Shown here piece by piece: positions 31,842-42,045 of a DNA stretch of 64,000 nucleotides (position 1 is its first letter; every line of letters starts with the position of its first letter). Where the stretch lies: the NCBI RefSeq assembly GCF_000485595.1, contig NW_014577712.1, positions 14,660 to 78,659 of the forward strand, read 5' to 3'. The notes under the pieces are model-generated. The model saw nothing but the letters and a program-made list of their open reading frames with translations, searched no databases and was not told where the DNA came from. This DNA is from Priapulus caudatus (Eukaryota > Priapulida > Priapulimorpha > Priapulimorphida > Priapulidae). The position numbers and the translations under genes are program-made.

Positions 31842-32629
31842 AAAGGTTTAGTGATAATGATGGAATTATGGTACAAATATGGTATGGAGTGTACATGGTA
31901 TATCTGTGAAAGTGAGTCGGAAACAAATGTTTGGACAGACAAACACAACACATAATGGACAAACAGGACATACAAACACACAAATGAGTATCCAACAAAA
32001 CCTCCGATACAAGGCCTACCTGTGGACTAGCCACGGTCCCGCACAGAAGTTCAATACTCACGACATAAATAATACACAAACTTAAACTCCCTGTCATACA
32101 GGCAAATAGCAAGTGGTGGTGGCTCCCTTTGGCTTTGCCACAGAATGTCCGAAAAGTCAATACAGTACCCACTCGGCGAAATGTCAAAACACATGTACAC
32201 ATGGTCATGTTAGCAAACCGTAAATACCTCGTCTATACGGGGATTGGTTGTTATGGACACGTGGGAGTATAAGGGACGTAACTCTAACAGACCTGGTTTC
32301 ATTTTCATAGTAAACAAAAACCCACTACGTTAGTAACATAGTGTTTGCGGCGTATTGGTGACATTTTACAAATTTAAATTATATATCAACATGCGATAGC
32401 GAAATGGTGGATATAATATATAGAGACAAAACTCCAAACGAGTGCATAGTATAAGAAATTGTCATAATTCAGCATACATTCATAAACCTAACTAGGTTTG
32501 GCATACTTTATGTGTAAACAACGTTTCTACTTTTCTGCTACAGCACATGTATTAAACTCAACACATTAGAGTCTCGTATAAATATTACTTTCTGAGCTAT
32601 TACACCAGTCCGAATTGTTCGAGACATCA
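31842..32629. other. LINE inter-ORF spacer
   Basis: No coding function. The minus open frame at 31,822-32,208 overlaps the start of ORF2 and has no LINE domain; its persistence at 47,356-47,742 reflects the recent duplication. Confidence 0.65.
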
Positions 32630-33121
32630 TTAGTTTTCATCTTCTGGCATTTCATACCTGGACCACCTGTCGTTGGGCAATCTTCGCGTCTCTAGCCACA
32701 CGTCTGGGAACCTCTCGCGAATTGTGGTGAAATAATTCTCCTGTCGCAGTTTGTATGCTTGGGTTGCCAGCTTGTTGCGATACTGTTTCAATGTTGGGGG
32801 TAGGTCGGTGCGGACACTTTTACGCGTGCCTTTCAAGTTTCTCCCTGCCTTCAAGAAAGCTTGCCTCTCGTGCCAGAATAGAAACACAACAATAATGGGC
32901 ATTGGCTGGTCACCTTCTCGTTCGCGTAGCCGGTGTGCATTTCTGATTGACATTTCATCCGCAAATTTCCCGCCAAGCCTCAAGTCTTTTGCCGCAAATT
33001 TCCTCACCACTTCTATAGTTTGTTCACAGTCCGTTTCAAAACCGGGTACACCGTATATCAGCAAGTGATATTTTCTGCTGTAGCATTGAGTTGTTAACAG
33101 TGCACGCTGGAGTTCGGCCAT
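32630..33121 (-). pseudogene. LINE ORF1 RNA-binding part
   Basis: Starts MAELQRALLTTQCYSRKYHL then LLIYGVPG, followed by the SIRNAHRL and R-x-V-R-T-D-L-P segments. This is the RRM-like and C-terminal part of L1 ORF1p (Transposase_22 type), which binds the LINE RNA. The upstream coiled-coil frame (33,130-33,468) ends about 8 bases before this start, and a +1 reading of that region continues the heptad pattern. ORF1 was therefore probably one protein, now split by a frameshift at about 33,140-33,170. Confidence 0.75.
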
Positions 33122-33129
33122 ATTTTTTT

Positions 33130-33468
33130 TCAGAATGCCGATTTCTTCGCGGTCTTTAGTTGGTCAGCTTTGACTTCCGCAGTGTCCATCTCCAACCCTT
33201 CAAACTTGGTAGTGAGACTGTCTACCTTAGATTTCAGATCAGTAAAGCCAGACTCCATTCGAGAATTCATCTCTGCACTCATGTCCGTCAGTAGCTTATG
33301 CAGGTTTCCGTTGGTGATCTCACTAGCTTTGTCGGCCATGTTTTCCTGCTCGTGGGACGGCGCGGTCTCAATTTCTTCCGTCACGTTTTTGGCCGTCGAA
33401 CGGGTATATCTCGGTGTTAGAAATTTAGTTATTGTATCCTTTGCCTTCCCGCCGCCTTTTTTACTCAT
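33130..33468 (-). pseudogene. LINE ORF1 N-terminal coiled-coil part
   Basis: Starts MSKKGGGKAKDTITKFLTPR, with basic N-terminus, then a heptad-rich region (LLTDMSAEMNSRMESGFTDL and onward) predicted to form a coiled coil for trimerisation. It ends early at 33,130 by a frameshift also present in the duplicate at 48,664. Confidence 0.7.
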
Positions 33469-33539
33469 AATATGTTCGCACTTTTAACTTTTTCAGTTAT
33501 AATATAGAATATAAGCGGGAGCCACCTGACCACACGTCT

Positions 33540-33562
33540 TGTTACTCTGCCGCCATGACCGG
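33540..33562 (-). promoter_or_regulatory. YY1-like motif at LINE 5' end
   Basis: The first bases of the element on the minus strand are CCGGTCATGGCGGCAGAG. ATGGCGGC is the core of the YY1 consensus. Human L1 also has a YY1 site at its extreme 5' end that positions transcription start. Function here is inferred by analogy. Confidence 0.4.
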
Positions 33563-33577
33563 AAGTAATCGTATCTT

Positions 33578-33838
33578 AAACGATACATCTCTTCTTTCGA
33601 GTTATCTAAAACACATTGACCATTATAGACTGGTTTGTCTAAAACTACCTCATTCTTATTCTAGCAGACGTCCAGTGAGATTCTCATCAAATTTTATAAC
33701 ATGGCTATGATTTGGTTGAGAAACTAGCTGCTCAAACCTCTCCATTTTGAGCTAATCTAAAATCTACGCGATTTCTCACGTTTGCCATTGTCTTTCCAAA
33801 TAGAGCATTATTGAGAAGTTTGTAGACCTGTAGCGGAT
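33578..33838 (-). pseudogene. Maverick/Polinton-type polymerase B fragment (U2)
   Basis: The same fragment as in U1. The VYKLLNNALFGKTM motif is intact, and after frame breaks the VVLDKPVYNGQCVLD and SKEEM segments are clearer here than in U1. The LINE entered at its C-terminal side. Confidence 0.65.
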
Positions 33839-34778
33839 GAGAGGAGCCCTCGTATGTGCTCGCAAGCGGACACGACGAGGAGGAGAGACGGGTGCGGGGG
33901 CAGAAGGAGAGCGGCTAACAGGGGATCGGGAGCGAAAACGGCTTGGAGAAGGACGGGGCGGGGAACCCACTGTAAAAAAACTGCCAACATTACGCCCACG
34001 AGCAGCTATCAAGTATTTCCTCAGCTTTTCTATCTCCTTCGTGTACTCCTTGTTGAGTCAGGAGGTTTATCTTGTGGGCGTTAATTAGACACAAATAATG
34101 AGTAGGACGAAAGCCTTGAGTTAACAGAAACCAGCCATGTTTATTTCCCTTTCTCTCAACCTCCATAGGTGGCAGCACATGCCAGTGCTGATAACTCGTT
34201 GACACAAGAACAGATAATTATGATAATACAACATTCCCCTTTGAGATGAAAATAAAACTAATAATGCAGCTCTTGCAGATATGAATTCCCATACAGTCCA
34301 AATTATCCAAAGATCATTCCTGACAAAGATTATATAATACCGCAACAATTGAATGCTATGTAACCACGTTAACGCATCAACACTTTATCGTTTTAAACAC
34401 ATTAACTCTCCTTTTGAACACTATTCTCACATTAACCCTATCTGGCTAAACAGATTGTTCACAGGTCTAGTTTCTCACATGGTTTGGACACTCTGCCTGA
34501 CCTAGTCACATACTGGCTAGGCTTGAGCTTTCCCTGATACTGTCCTCATGGCAGTTCATGTCCTGTTCACAAACTAACTGTTCAGAGTTGGGATGCGCAA
34601 CTGCTTGCGGGGTGTTCACATGTACATGGCAGTCATATTTTTTGGAACTTTTAGAGGACTCTAAGAGTGAAAGAGCTACTGAGCTTCCTGAATTAACAAG
34701 CAAATTTCATTGGGACCCGTAATAAAAGGGTTACGTTACAAATACATTACAAATTCAACAGACTTCATATGGTGGATC

Positions 34779-34872
34779 GGGCAAGTAAATTTGAACATTT
34801 TGATCGTTTTACTTGCCCGTCATGAAATTATACTTCCCTGGGCAAGCGGGCAAGTGCTAGTGTCGAACCCTG
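34779..34872. repeat. Foldback repeat with ACTTGCCC arms
   Basis: gggcaagtaaa and tttacttgccc face each other, followed by a second ctgggcaagcgggcaagtg and tgtcgaaccctg. The same sequence is at about 50,318-50,413 in U3. The final gttcga-like box recalls a tRNA-derived B box but no A box partner was found. Confidence 0.5.
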
Positions 34873-35017
34873 ATTATATCCAGTCAGTATACTGATTTGT
34901 GAGTGACCATGGCAGCTTCTTGACCCACACGCAAGAAAAAAAACACGTCAAGCACATGTACACATTAAAGTCATCATGTAAACAGTATTCACAGATTCCT
35001 TCAAATTTCATTATAAT

Positions 35018-36171
35018 GGCCCTGTCACACTAGAGCGTATAGCCTTAACGTATGCCAGCGTATGAGATTTTTCGCCAATACGTTGGTGTACGTTGATATA
35101 GGTTTGGAGTACGTTAGGCATAAGTTGTATTCGTTAACAGCACGCTGTGATACGCTGTCGTACGTTGAGACAGAAAAAATGTTTTGGGTTGTTCAAAACT
35201 TTCAGCGTATGACAACGTATAAGTCATAGGTTAGGCATACGTTATAGATACGTTGTGAGTACGTTAGACATACGTTAGAGGTATGTTAGAGGTACGTTAT
35301 TCATACGTCGAGATACGTCGGCTGAGGGTGTAACGTACACCTAACCGTACAGCTAGCGTTCATTTGGCGTACCGTGAGCGTGTTGCGGGCGCGTTGCGGG
35401 CCAGTCCCAGATAATTGGATTTGCTTGCAAGAACTCCAGCATACTCTCCTCCTGTTCTAATGTAAGTGAAAAGACAATCTTCGTAGCCCTCTCTTCTTTG
35501 CCTGGTCATTGGGCTTCCTGGAGTTGGAGGCAACAGAAACGACAGAACCTTTACGGGACGGAGGAGTGGGTGAGCGAGGTTCTCTGGATCTTGACATGGA
35601 CTGTGTATGGCCGGTAGGAGGAGGGTTAGGTTGGTCAGGTTGGTCTGGCTGGTCAGGCTGGTCACGCTGGTCAGGCTGGTCTGGGTGTTCTGCAAGTGGT
35701 GGTGATGGTTTTGGTTGTGCATGGGTTATCTTTGCTCTCCGTCTGCCACTGGAAGGGGCATTCAATCGCTTGGGCGGCATGGTAGATGCTTTATTGATTT
35801 ATGACGAGAGCGGCACCGTCGGCACGGTATTTATCCTGGTACGTCATGTGATCGTTCGTGACACGCCGAGCACGCTGCACATGCGCTACTCATACGCTAC
35901 CCATACGCTGGCCATTCGTCGAGAACGCCAGGCACTCGTTCACCATACGCTCGGATACGCTCCCATAAGTTATTTATAAGTTAATGATACGCTATACATA
36001 CGTTGGACATACGTTGTGTATACGTTCAATTCGTTGTGTATACGACCAATCCACAAAAATCCTGATTTTTGTAGGTGCCCGTGTCGACGTATGCCAGCGT
36101 ATGATGGCTTTTCCAAAATAATTCATTCGCTGGGCATACGTTAAGGCTATACGCTCTAGTGTGACAGGGCC
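35018..36171. mobile_element. 1.15-kb DNA transposon with long TIRs, recent insertion
   Basis: Ends are ggccctgtcacactagagcg and its complement, with the inverted match continuing through tatagcc-ttaacgtatg. Both flanks are AT (35,016-35,017 and 36,172-36,173), and U3 lacks the element with a single AT at 50,629-50,630. The target duplication is therefore AT and the insertion postdates the U2/U3 split. Both subterminal regions are packed with tacgtt/aacgta-type motifs. It carries one broken MADF-type ORF but no transposase, so it is non-autonomous. An AT target duplication fits ISL2EU-like elements; the superfamily is uncertain. Confidence 0.85.
35395..35780 (-). pseudogene. MADF-type ORF inside the DNA transposon
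   Basis: Starts MPPKRLNAPSSGRRRAK, has a tandem D-Q-P stretch (35,632-35,690 at DNA level) and a Ser/Pro-rich region, then stops at 35,457. In another frame the next bases read LTLEQEESMLEFLQANPIIW, the first helix of a MADF domain, before running into the subterminal repeats. The rest of the domain is lost. The MPPK start followed by a MADF helix is the same layout as at 7,066-7,449. MADF proteins accompany the transposase in some DNA transposons. Confidence 0.55.
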
Positions 36172-37831
36172 ATTACAAAATGGGTGAGGTACATGAGATG
36201 CAACCGCAAGGTATTTTTGAGATCACACAAATGACATACAAGAAACAGTTATTTCTTTGTCTTTTAAAATTTCAATAACTAAATACATGAAAAAGGGTGA
36301 ACAAACATGGATCTGGCAGCTGTGAAACCATGGACCAAGAATAAGCGTTTGACATGACTACATGTACTCAAATAATAATGTGGGTTTTTTTAATGTTAAA
36401 TTTGTTACATGTTAATTTTTCCAAAAGTGATCAAATCAATAGCAAAGATTATTCTTGGCTATATAGTGCACAGCAATAAGTATAACCCAAATACCACAAA
36501 CGAAAATTAAAGTGAAGGAAACAGATATATATAAGAGCTGGTATAGTACTTATACATTTTTACAGATATCCAGCAAAAGCAATACAAGAAGCAGGTGTCT
36601 GCAACAGGAAAAATATTTTGAGGTTTCCTTCCTATAATCAACACAATATACACAACACAGATCTACGAATTAATCGTGCATCATTTGTACTGCAACGTGT
36701 CTATTGTCATTGAGAGGATTTGCATTTAAGGTAGATACATTGATACTAGCTTTGATAACATGGGAAGATTCCAAAAGTGTGTTTCATATTACGCTAAATG
36801 TAGAAATATGTAGCTTCAATTTGTATGCCTTATCTGAATACATGTAGTAACATCGTCTTTTGAATTATGTGAAGTAGTATTTATGAAAAAAATAAAGATT
36901 CATGAAATTGAGAGAAAGAAAAAGAGATCGACATAAGGGGGAAAAATATTTTGTTGCTTTTTTTTTAAACAGCCGAAAGGACAACAACAACAAAACAAAA
37001 AAACGCAAACTACAAATAAACTCTAAATCATGCTGTGAGGAAAATGCATGCATTGTAAATGCTTCAATTTCTGTTTTTCTTGCATAAAACTAAACTGTCG
37101 CTGTTTTAAAAATGCCATTTTTAAAGACAAAATAACTGAAAGGGATTACAGGCTGATAGTTACTTTGGGGGATTTGCAGTAGAACAGAAAAAATGCAAAG
37201 AAATTTTTAATGCACAGCAATTTTAGCATAGATAATTCTTATTACAGGTTTGCATAAGGGTTTTCCTTTTGATGTATACCTGTAACAATTAAGGAAAAAC
37301 GCAGTAATGTGAATTTTGAGTACACCAATAACAAATTTAGAGGACAATGAAAATGGTTTGTTAAAATGCATGAAATGATTACTGGTAATGGCATAGCAAA
37401 GAAATTGCTTCTTATGAGTCTGAGAACTCAATAGTCAAAAGCTCAGTGCAGCACCTCTATTTGCATAATGTCCATTTACAATCACTAATGAGCATGTGAA
37501 ATGATAATAGTAATAATAATAATAAAAATAAATAACAAATATTAAATATAGACCAAAGATTCACTGGCTAGTTAAGCAAGCAAGTTTGCTAAAAAGTGAA
37601 GAAAGCACTGTTACTGTGCAGGGTACACAAGAGTACACTGCATGAGGTGAGGAAATGTATCTGACAAAAATTTTGATCCAAATACTTACCAAGTGAAGGT
37701 GAATTTATTCTTTGAATTTTGTTAGCTATGATATGTAAGAATATTAGCGATGTACTGCACGTAAAATAGAGTATTGGGTCTGTCAGTTTTGATCGTAACA
37801 CAAACAGCACATCACATCACATGCATCCCCA

Positions 37832-38304
37832 TTATGGCGGGTGACATGTCGCGGGTAGGCTTTCCGTGACTGTTTGGGGGTGACGGGTGACGTACAACTA
37901 GCAAAGCCAGGCTGTATTTTAACTCATACTTTATTATCAACAAGTGACAATAATAGCAAGGTTCAATCTGCAATTAGAAAAACAAGGAATGCTTACTAAG
38001 CAGACCGAATACAATAAACACATAATAATAATAAGTACGAGTCACAATACTGAACAACAATAGTGTCAATAGTGTCTGTATCCCTAACTGAACAAGTGGG
38101 TATAAGCCTTTAAGTCATCCCAGGGATGATATAGCTAACTAATACGCACAATACCTATTCTGTCTAAATACACTAAATAGTATACAGACATCTGACAGGC
38201 ATTCTAACATTATTACAAATATTCTGAGAATAGTGACTGACTGAATTAGCCTAACAGTAGCTAATTTCGCTAAATATAATTCTTACAGCGTTGACCAGAC
38301 AAGG
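37832..38304. other. No gene recognised, up to assembly gap
   Basis: AT-rich sequence with no repeat partner in the window. Homology between U2 and U3 stops at 37,831. Confidence 0.5.
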
Positions 38305-38314
38305 NNNNNNNNNN
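38305..38314. other. Assembly gap, 10 N
   Basis: Ten N bases. The right flank begins at the same point (gttacagcgcagg) at which U1 was taken to begin. Confidence 1.
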
Positions 38315-39373
38315 GTTACAGCGCAGGTGTATCTGCAACAACACAAAAAATACTCATTAGAAATAGCTCTGTGAAGTGATGTTTACGCTGTCATAAACGG
38401 ATAGATTAGCAACTCTGGAAGCTGCATGTTGTTTTTTGAAGGCATCAGGGTTTTTTTCATGAAGCTTTTTCATGAGTTTTGGAAACTGCCCCTTGCCAAC
38501 CGTAGAGAATCGTGACTGTCTGAAGTAATCATCAAGGATCTTTCACCACATAACTTTCACTGGCCTGAATACCCCTACATCTAATGGCGTGGTGACATGT
38601 CCAACCACTCCCCCGCCTCCGACGTCTCCGTACCGGGGAACGGGAGTGACTACGGCGTGGAGGGCTGACCGGGATGGGGAACCACCTTCTATGTTTTGTC
38701 AACACCAAGTTCTATAAAGATTTTACTATAATTTTTTATTTGAAATATTCTACGAACTCTTTTTGTTGATAAAAACCCGGGTGCTCGTAATTTAAAATGC
38801 GCAATGGAAAAAAACGACGGATATGGCCGAAACCATCCTCGCTACACTCCACAAGTTCAATGATGCTTCCGAAGTAGGATGCTGCTGCGCAAAGCACTAA
38901 CACCTCGTTCCCTTAGTCAAAGTAATTCTGAACACAATCAATCATATTAATCAATGTCAGATATTTTTCCGGTCAAAGCGAATTCAACACCTGAAAATAA
39001 AGATTTTCTGTACAGCTTAACCTCATTAATTATTGCACCCTTTCCTCTCCCATCATCCACAACACCACCAGACACACAAGTTTACGAATTGGGACAGACA
39101 ACCAGAGCCACCTAGCTGATACCTCCAGGTTGCGGTCCTCACAGTTGTACGCAAATAAGCTTCACCGTCTACGCAACCTCTGCATTCGACCGTGCACCAC
39201 GGATCGACCTCTTCACGCTGGCAATATTCACATCGCTGTTGCCTTCTGGAAACAAAATGACAAGTAGTTAGACGATCTTAAGACATGATCTAAATTGAAT
39301 TGATTTGATTGCAAGCTTCCCCGTCTATGCAGCCTAATGCTCCTATGCGCCGCATGGAATTATAGAACTCTAT
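38315..39373. repeat. Segmental unit U4: pogo remnant and spacer
   Basis: Colinear with 21,569-22,622. On the minus strand about 38,610-38,430 reads TTPLDVGVFRPVKVMW, a stop, KILDDYFRQSRFSTVGK and GQFPKLMKKLHEKNPDAFK, a pogo-type (DDE_1) transposase fragment with one in-frame TGA. The Cys-rich segment CEYCQ...DPWCTVECRGC lies near 39,235-39,170. Confidence 0.75.
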
Positions 39374-40131
39374 TGTAAGCGGGTGTAGTTACGTCTTACA
39401 AGAAGTGCATAGAAATTTTAACACTTATAATCAGAAATACAAGAGAGTGTAGACAGTGCCACGAAAGAATAGATTTATTACAAGGAAATCCTTGTAGTAA
39501 TAATGAGAGCACGATAGTACAAAGAAAGGTGCTGACAGACAGTGCAAACTAAGAGCTTCTCTTACAACAGCTATAAGAAACTACGTTTAGAAATATAAGA
39601 AAGATTATTTCATGTACTAGAAAAGACATTTCACGATAAGATATAGTACAAAGTAAAGCAAGATAGATATAGTAGCAAAACGCTAAGCCCAACGCTTAGA
39701 ACAACTTACGTACTGGACGACTTCAATGAACGATGCACGGACACAAGACAATATTAGAGACTGACTATTACTCGCTTCAAGTTGTCTTATATATACGCTC
39801 TCGATTTAGTATTCACGAATCCACCTCCAAACAAGGACCTATCCTTTGTTAACCAGTCGGCCGGCCGAAAGAGAGACTAGCAGAGTTTTCGTTTTTAGAA
39901 CAGATCTCTACATACACAAGCCTGGCCATGTCGTAATTAATCGGTCCATCCCCCTGGCGTAGCTAGCGTGCCGTGCACACATCCCGAATGCTCCTCGTTC
40001 CCAATATGGGTGTACCCCTATTGTGCTGAACACCCCTCTGGGGGGAGTCCGGCACTGCACGCTCGTGTGCCAATCGGTGTAAAAACAACCGCCGAAACCA
40101 TGTATAACAACACATTAGCGGCCGCTACGCA
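39374..40131 (-). repeat. LTR copy 3 (truncated)
   Basis: Starts tgtaagcg after ctat and is colinear with the other LTRs until about 40,131, where fragment D interrupts it. On the minus strand a TATATATAAG box lies at 39,797-39,787 and an AATAAA polyadenylation signal at 39,479-39,474, giving a normal U3-R-U5 order. Confidence 0.75.
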
Positions 40132-40370
40132 TATATACTCACTAAAACAGAAGTCGTACAAGTCACACAGGGTAGAATACAGGTTCACAATGCACATATA
40201 CTTTAGTCACAGAAGGATGAATACACGAGAGCCCCGTGTCTCTCGTGCGGGCTTTTTTATACCCCTCTCTGTAGAACGAGCCGTGAATTCCTTACCAAAT
40301 ATTTCCTCTACCGGCTACAAGGATGGCATAGGTCCCTTATTAGCGCCTACGGACAGTTGTAATGTGGGAA
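40132..40370 (-). repeat. LTR-like promoter fragment D, copy 2
   Basis: Matches 25,242-25,487, including the minus-strand GGGGTATAAAA box at about 40,265-40,255. It replaces the end of LTR copy 3. Confidence 0.5.
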
Positions 40371-40666
40371 CGGTATGAATGACCACTGGCGAGTCGGGGT
40401 TTGGAGATGTGTTGCGCCTCTTCGAAAGCTAAGAATATCGGTGATATAGATAGCTTTAGACGTGTAAGGTGTGGGGTGGATGGCTAAAATCTCCATGAAA
40501 CTAACCGCACACCGGGTGGCTATTTGTAGCAGTGTATGTGTCCAGCAGTCCAAGATAGATCGGTGCTTGTAGCCCGTTGGTATGGTGTAAAATTAGCCTG
40601 TGTGTGGACTGGTGCTAAATGCGGTCGCTGACCTCAGCGTTGCTACAATGTAGCTTCAATTTGTAT
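40371..40666. other. No gene recognised
   Basis: Ends in cagcgttgctaca, similar to the end of the solo LTR at 55,498-56,006 (cagcgtcgctaca), so it may be a diverged partial copy of that LTR. Confidence 0.4.
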
Positions 40667-41568
40667 TGTAAGCGTGTGCTACTACGTCTTACAAGAAGTG
40701 TGTAGAAATGTTAACACTTATAATCAAAGCACAAGAGAGTGACAGTGCCACAAAAGAATAAGATTTATTACAAGAAAACTCTTGCAGTAAGTAGAATGGT
40801 AGCACGATAGTACAGAAGAGGTGCTGACAATTAAGACGGTGCAAAGTGCTTCTCTTACAACAGCTATAAGAAAGTACGTTTAGAAATATAAGAAAGATTA
40901 TTGCACGTACTAGAAAGACAGCTCACTAAGATAGTACAAATAAAATCAAGATAGGTAGATATAGTGGCAAGAACCCTAAGCCATCGCTTAAGAATGAACT
41001 TACGTACTGACGGCTTCAATGAACGATGCACGGACACGCAGGCACAAGACAATATTAGAGACTGACTAATGCCCGCTTTGGCGTGGCTTCATATATGCTC
41101 TCAATTTAGTATCCACGAACCCTCCCAAATAAGGAACTATCCTTTGTAGCTATCCTTCGGCTGTCCAAGAGCTGCCTAGCAGATGCTCCCGTTTTAGAAT
41201 AAATCTCTATGTACACCGCCGGTTATGTGGGTAATTAATAGCCATGCCATAGCGCAGAGCCGCATGGTTTCACACATCCCGAACGTGTTGAACTCCGCCA
41301 GGGAGGGGTAGCCTCTATTGTAAGGAACAGCGACTCCTAGACTCCGCCCCGCTGCACGGCTCGTGTGCAAAGTCGTGTATAAACAAATGCCACCCGTGCA
41401 CAAACACCTCGCCTGACCTCGCAGACTCGTGTTTCACACATTCCCTCAGACTCATCGCTCGTGCCTAGTTAGTTATCACAAGAATACTCTGCTGGCCTGT
41501 AACCTTAAAACGGAGTTGTATGAGAAAGTTATTAAACTGATTTAAATAATGCAAATCCCGTGCCTACA
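40667..41568 (-). repeat. 3' LTR of env-bearing retroelement, copy 2
   Basis: A 902-bp LTR begins tgtaagcg and ends gcctaca. On its right is a pyrimidine run that reads as a polypurine tract on the minus strand, so this is the 3' LTR of the element whose accessory ORF and env end lie at 42,046-43,802. A TATA-like CATATATGAAG is at about 41,099-41,089 on the minus strand. Confidence 0.75.
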
Positions 41569-41582
41569 TTTCCCACTGTCCA
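41569..41582 (-). promoter_or_regulatory. Polypurine tract, copy 2
   Basis: Minus strand GGACAGTGGGAAA touches the TGTAG start of the LTR. It is the expected primer site for plus-strand DNA synthesis. The copy at 59,720-59,733 is more purine-rich. Confidence 0.6.
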
Positions 41583-42045
41583 ATTGGACGATGAACCATC
41601 GTTACAGCAGACTCCGACTGCTCTTCTTAAAATTTCGAACAGGACGTTTCCTTAGTGGGCGTGGATTCGTACAGACTAAAACGAAACTGAAGAAGAAAGA
41701 AAGAAGAATTTTATCGTGTAACGTCAAAAACTGTTAAAAGCAAAAAATACAGAATGAATAATGTCATGATAAGTTAAGAAGAAAAGAAGGTACAGAAAAG
41801 AGATCAGTAATACTTCATTACAACAATAGTACTGTGGCACGTGTCAACTAAGCAAATGCAATAATAATATTATTTGACAAAGAACGAAAATTATTTTTAT
41901 TTTATACAACTATTGGTGTTGTTTTTTGTGTTTTTTTAAACCGCGGAGATACTTGAACATTTGCTGAACTACATTGGTGACATCTAGAAATACTACTATT
42001 ATTCGTTACTATTATTCGTAGCTATTATTCGTTAGTATTCATCTG
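41583..42045. other. 3' untranslated region of the retroelement, copy 2
   Basis: Colinear with 59,734-60,117. No conserved frame is seen; the plus open frame at 41,549-41,737 is broken in the other copy. Confidence 0.6.

Larger units (their letters stand above)
27655..33562 (-). mobile_element. Near-complete L1/Tx1-like LINE
   Basis: A 5.9 kb element on the minus strand has two ORFs, a T-rich 3' tail on the plus side and a 15-bp target duplication. Order: 5' UTR starting CCGGTCATGGCGGC, ORF1 (coiled coil plus RNA-binding domain), ~790-bp spacer, ORF2 (endonuclease, reverse transcriptase, Cys-rich C-terminus). Frameshifts and an AT microsatellite in ORF2 make it inactive. Partial copies are at 46,766-49,096 (duplicate of this same insertion) and 57,412-59,100. 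Confidence 0.9.
33563..37831. repeat. Segmental duplication unit U2, right part
   Basis: Continues U2 after the LINE: target duplication (33,563-33,577), polymerase fragment, GC-rich stretch, AT-rich tail. It is nearly identical to 49,097-52,290, except for the DNA transposon at 35,018-36,171 and a short tandem-repeat difference beside it. Open frames at 36,865-37,810 are shadows in AT-rich sequence. Confidence 0.85.

Noticed and set aside
31822..32208. 128-codon frame, repeated at 47,356-47,742
   Set aside because: It lies in the LINE inter-ORF spacer, overlaps the ORF2 start and has no LINE domain; its conservation reflects duplication of the same insertion.
32751..33487. Plus-strand frames of 105 codons over LINE ORF1, repeated at 48,285-49,021
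   Set aside because: Antisense to clear ORF1 coding sequence.
33837..34088. Arg/Gly-rich plus-strand frames near the polymerase fragments
   Set aside because: Purine-rich low-complexity DNA; the length and frame differ between U1, U2 and U3.
34840..34875. tRNA- or SINE-like B box (gttcga on minus)
   Set aside because: No A box or cloverleaf could be traced; the sequence is better explained as a foldback repeat.
36865..37087. Lys/Arg-rich and Phe-rich frames on opposite strands
   Set aside because: AT-rich low-complexity sequence; the U3 copy has changes that do not preserve the frames.
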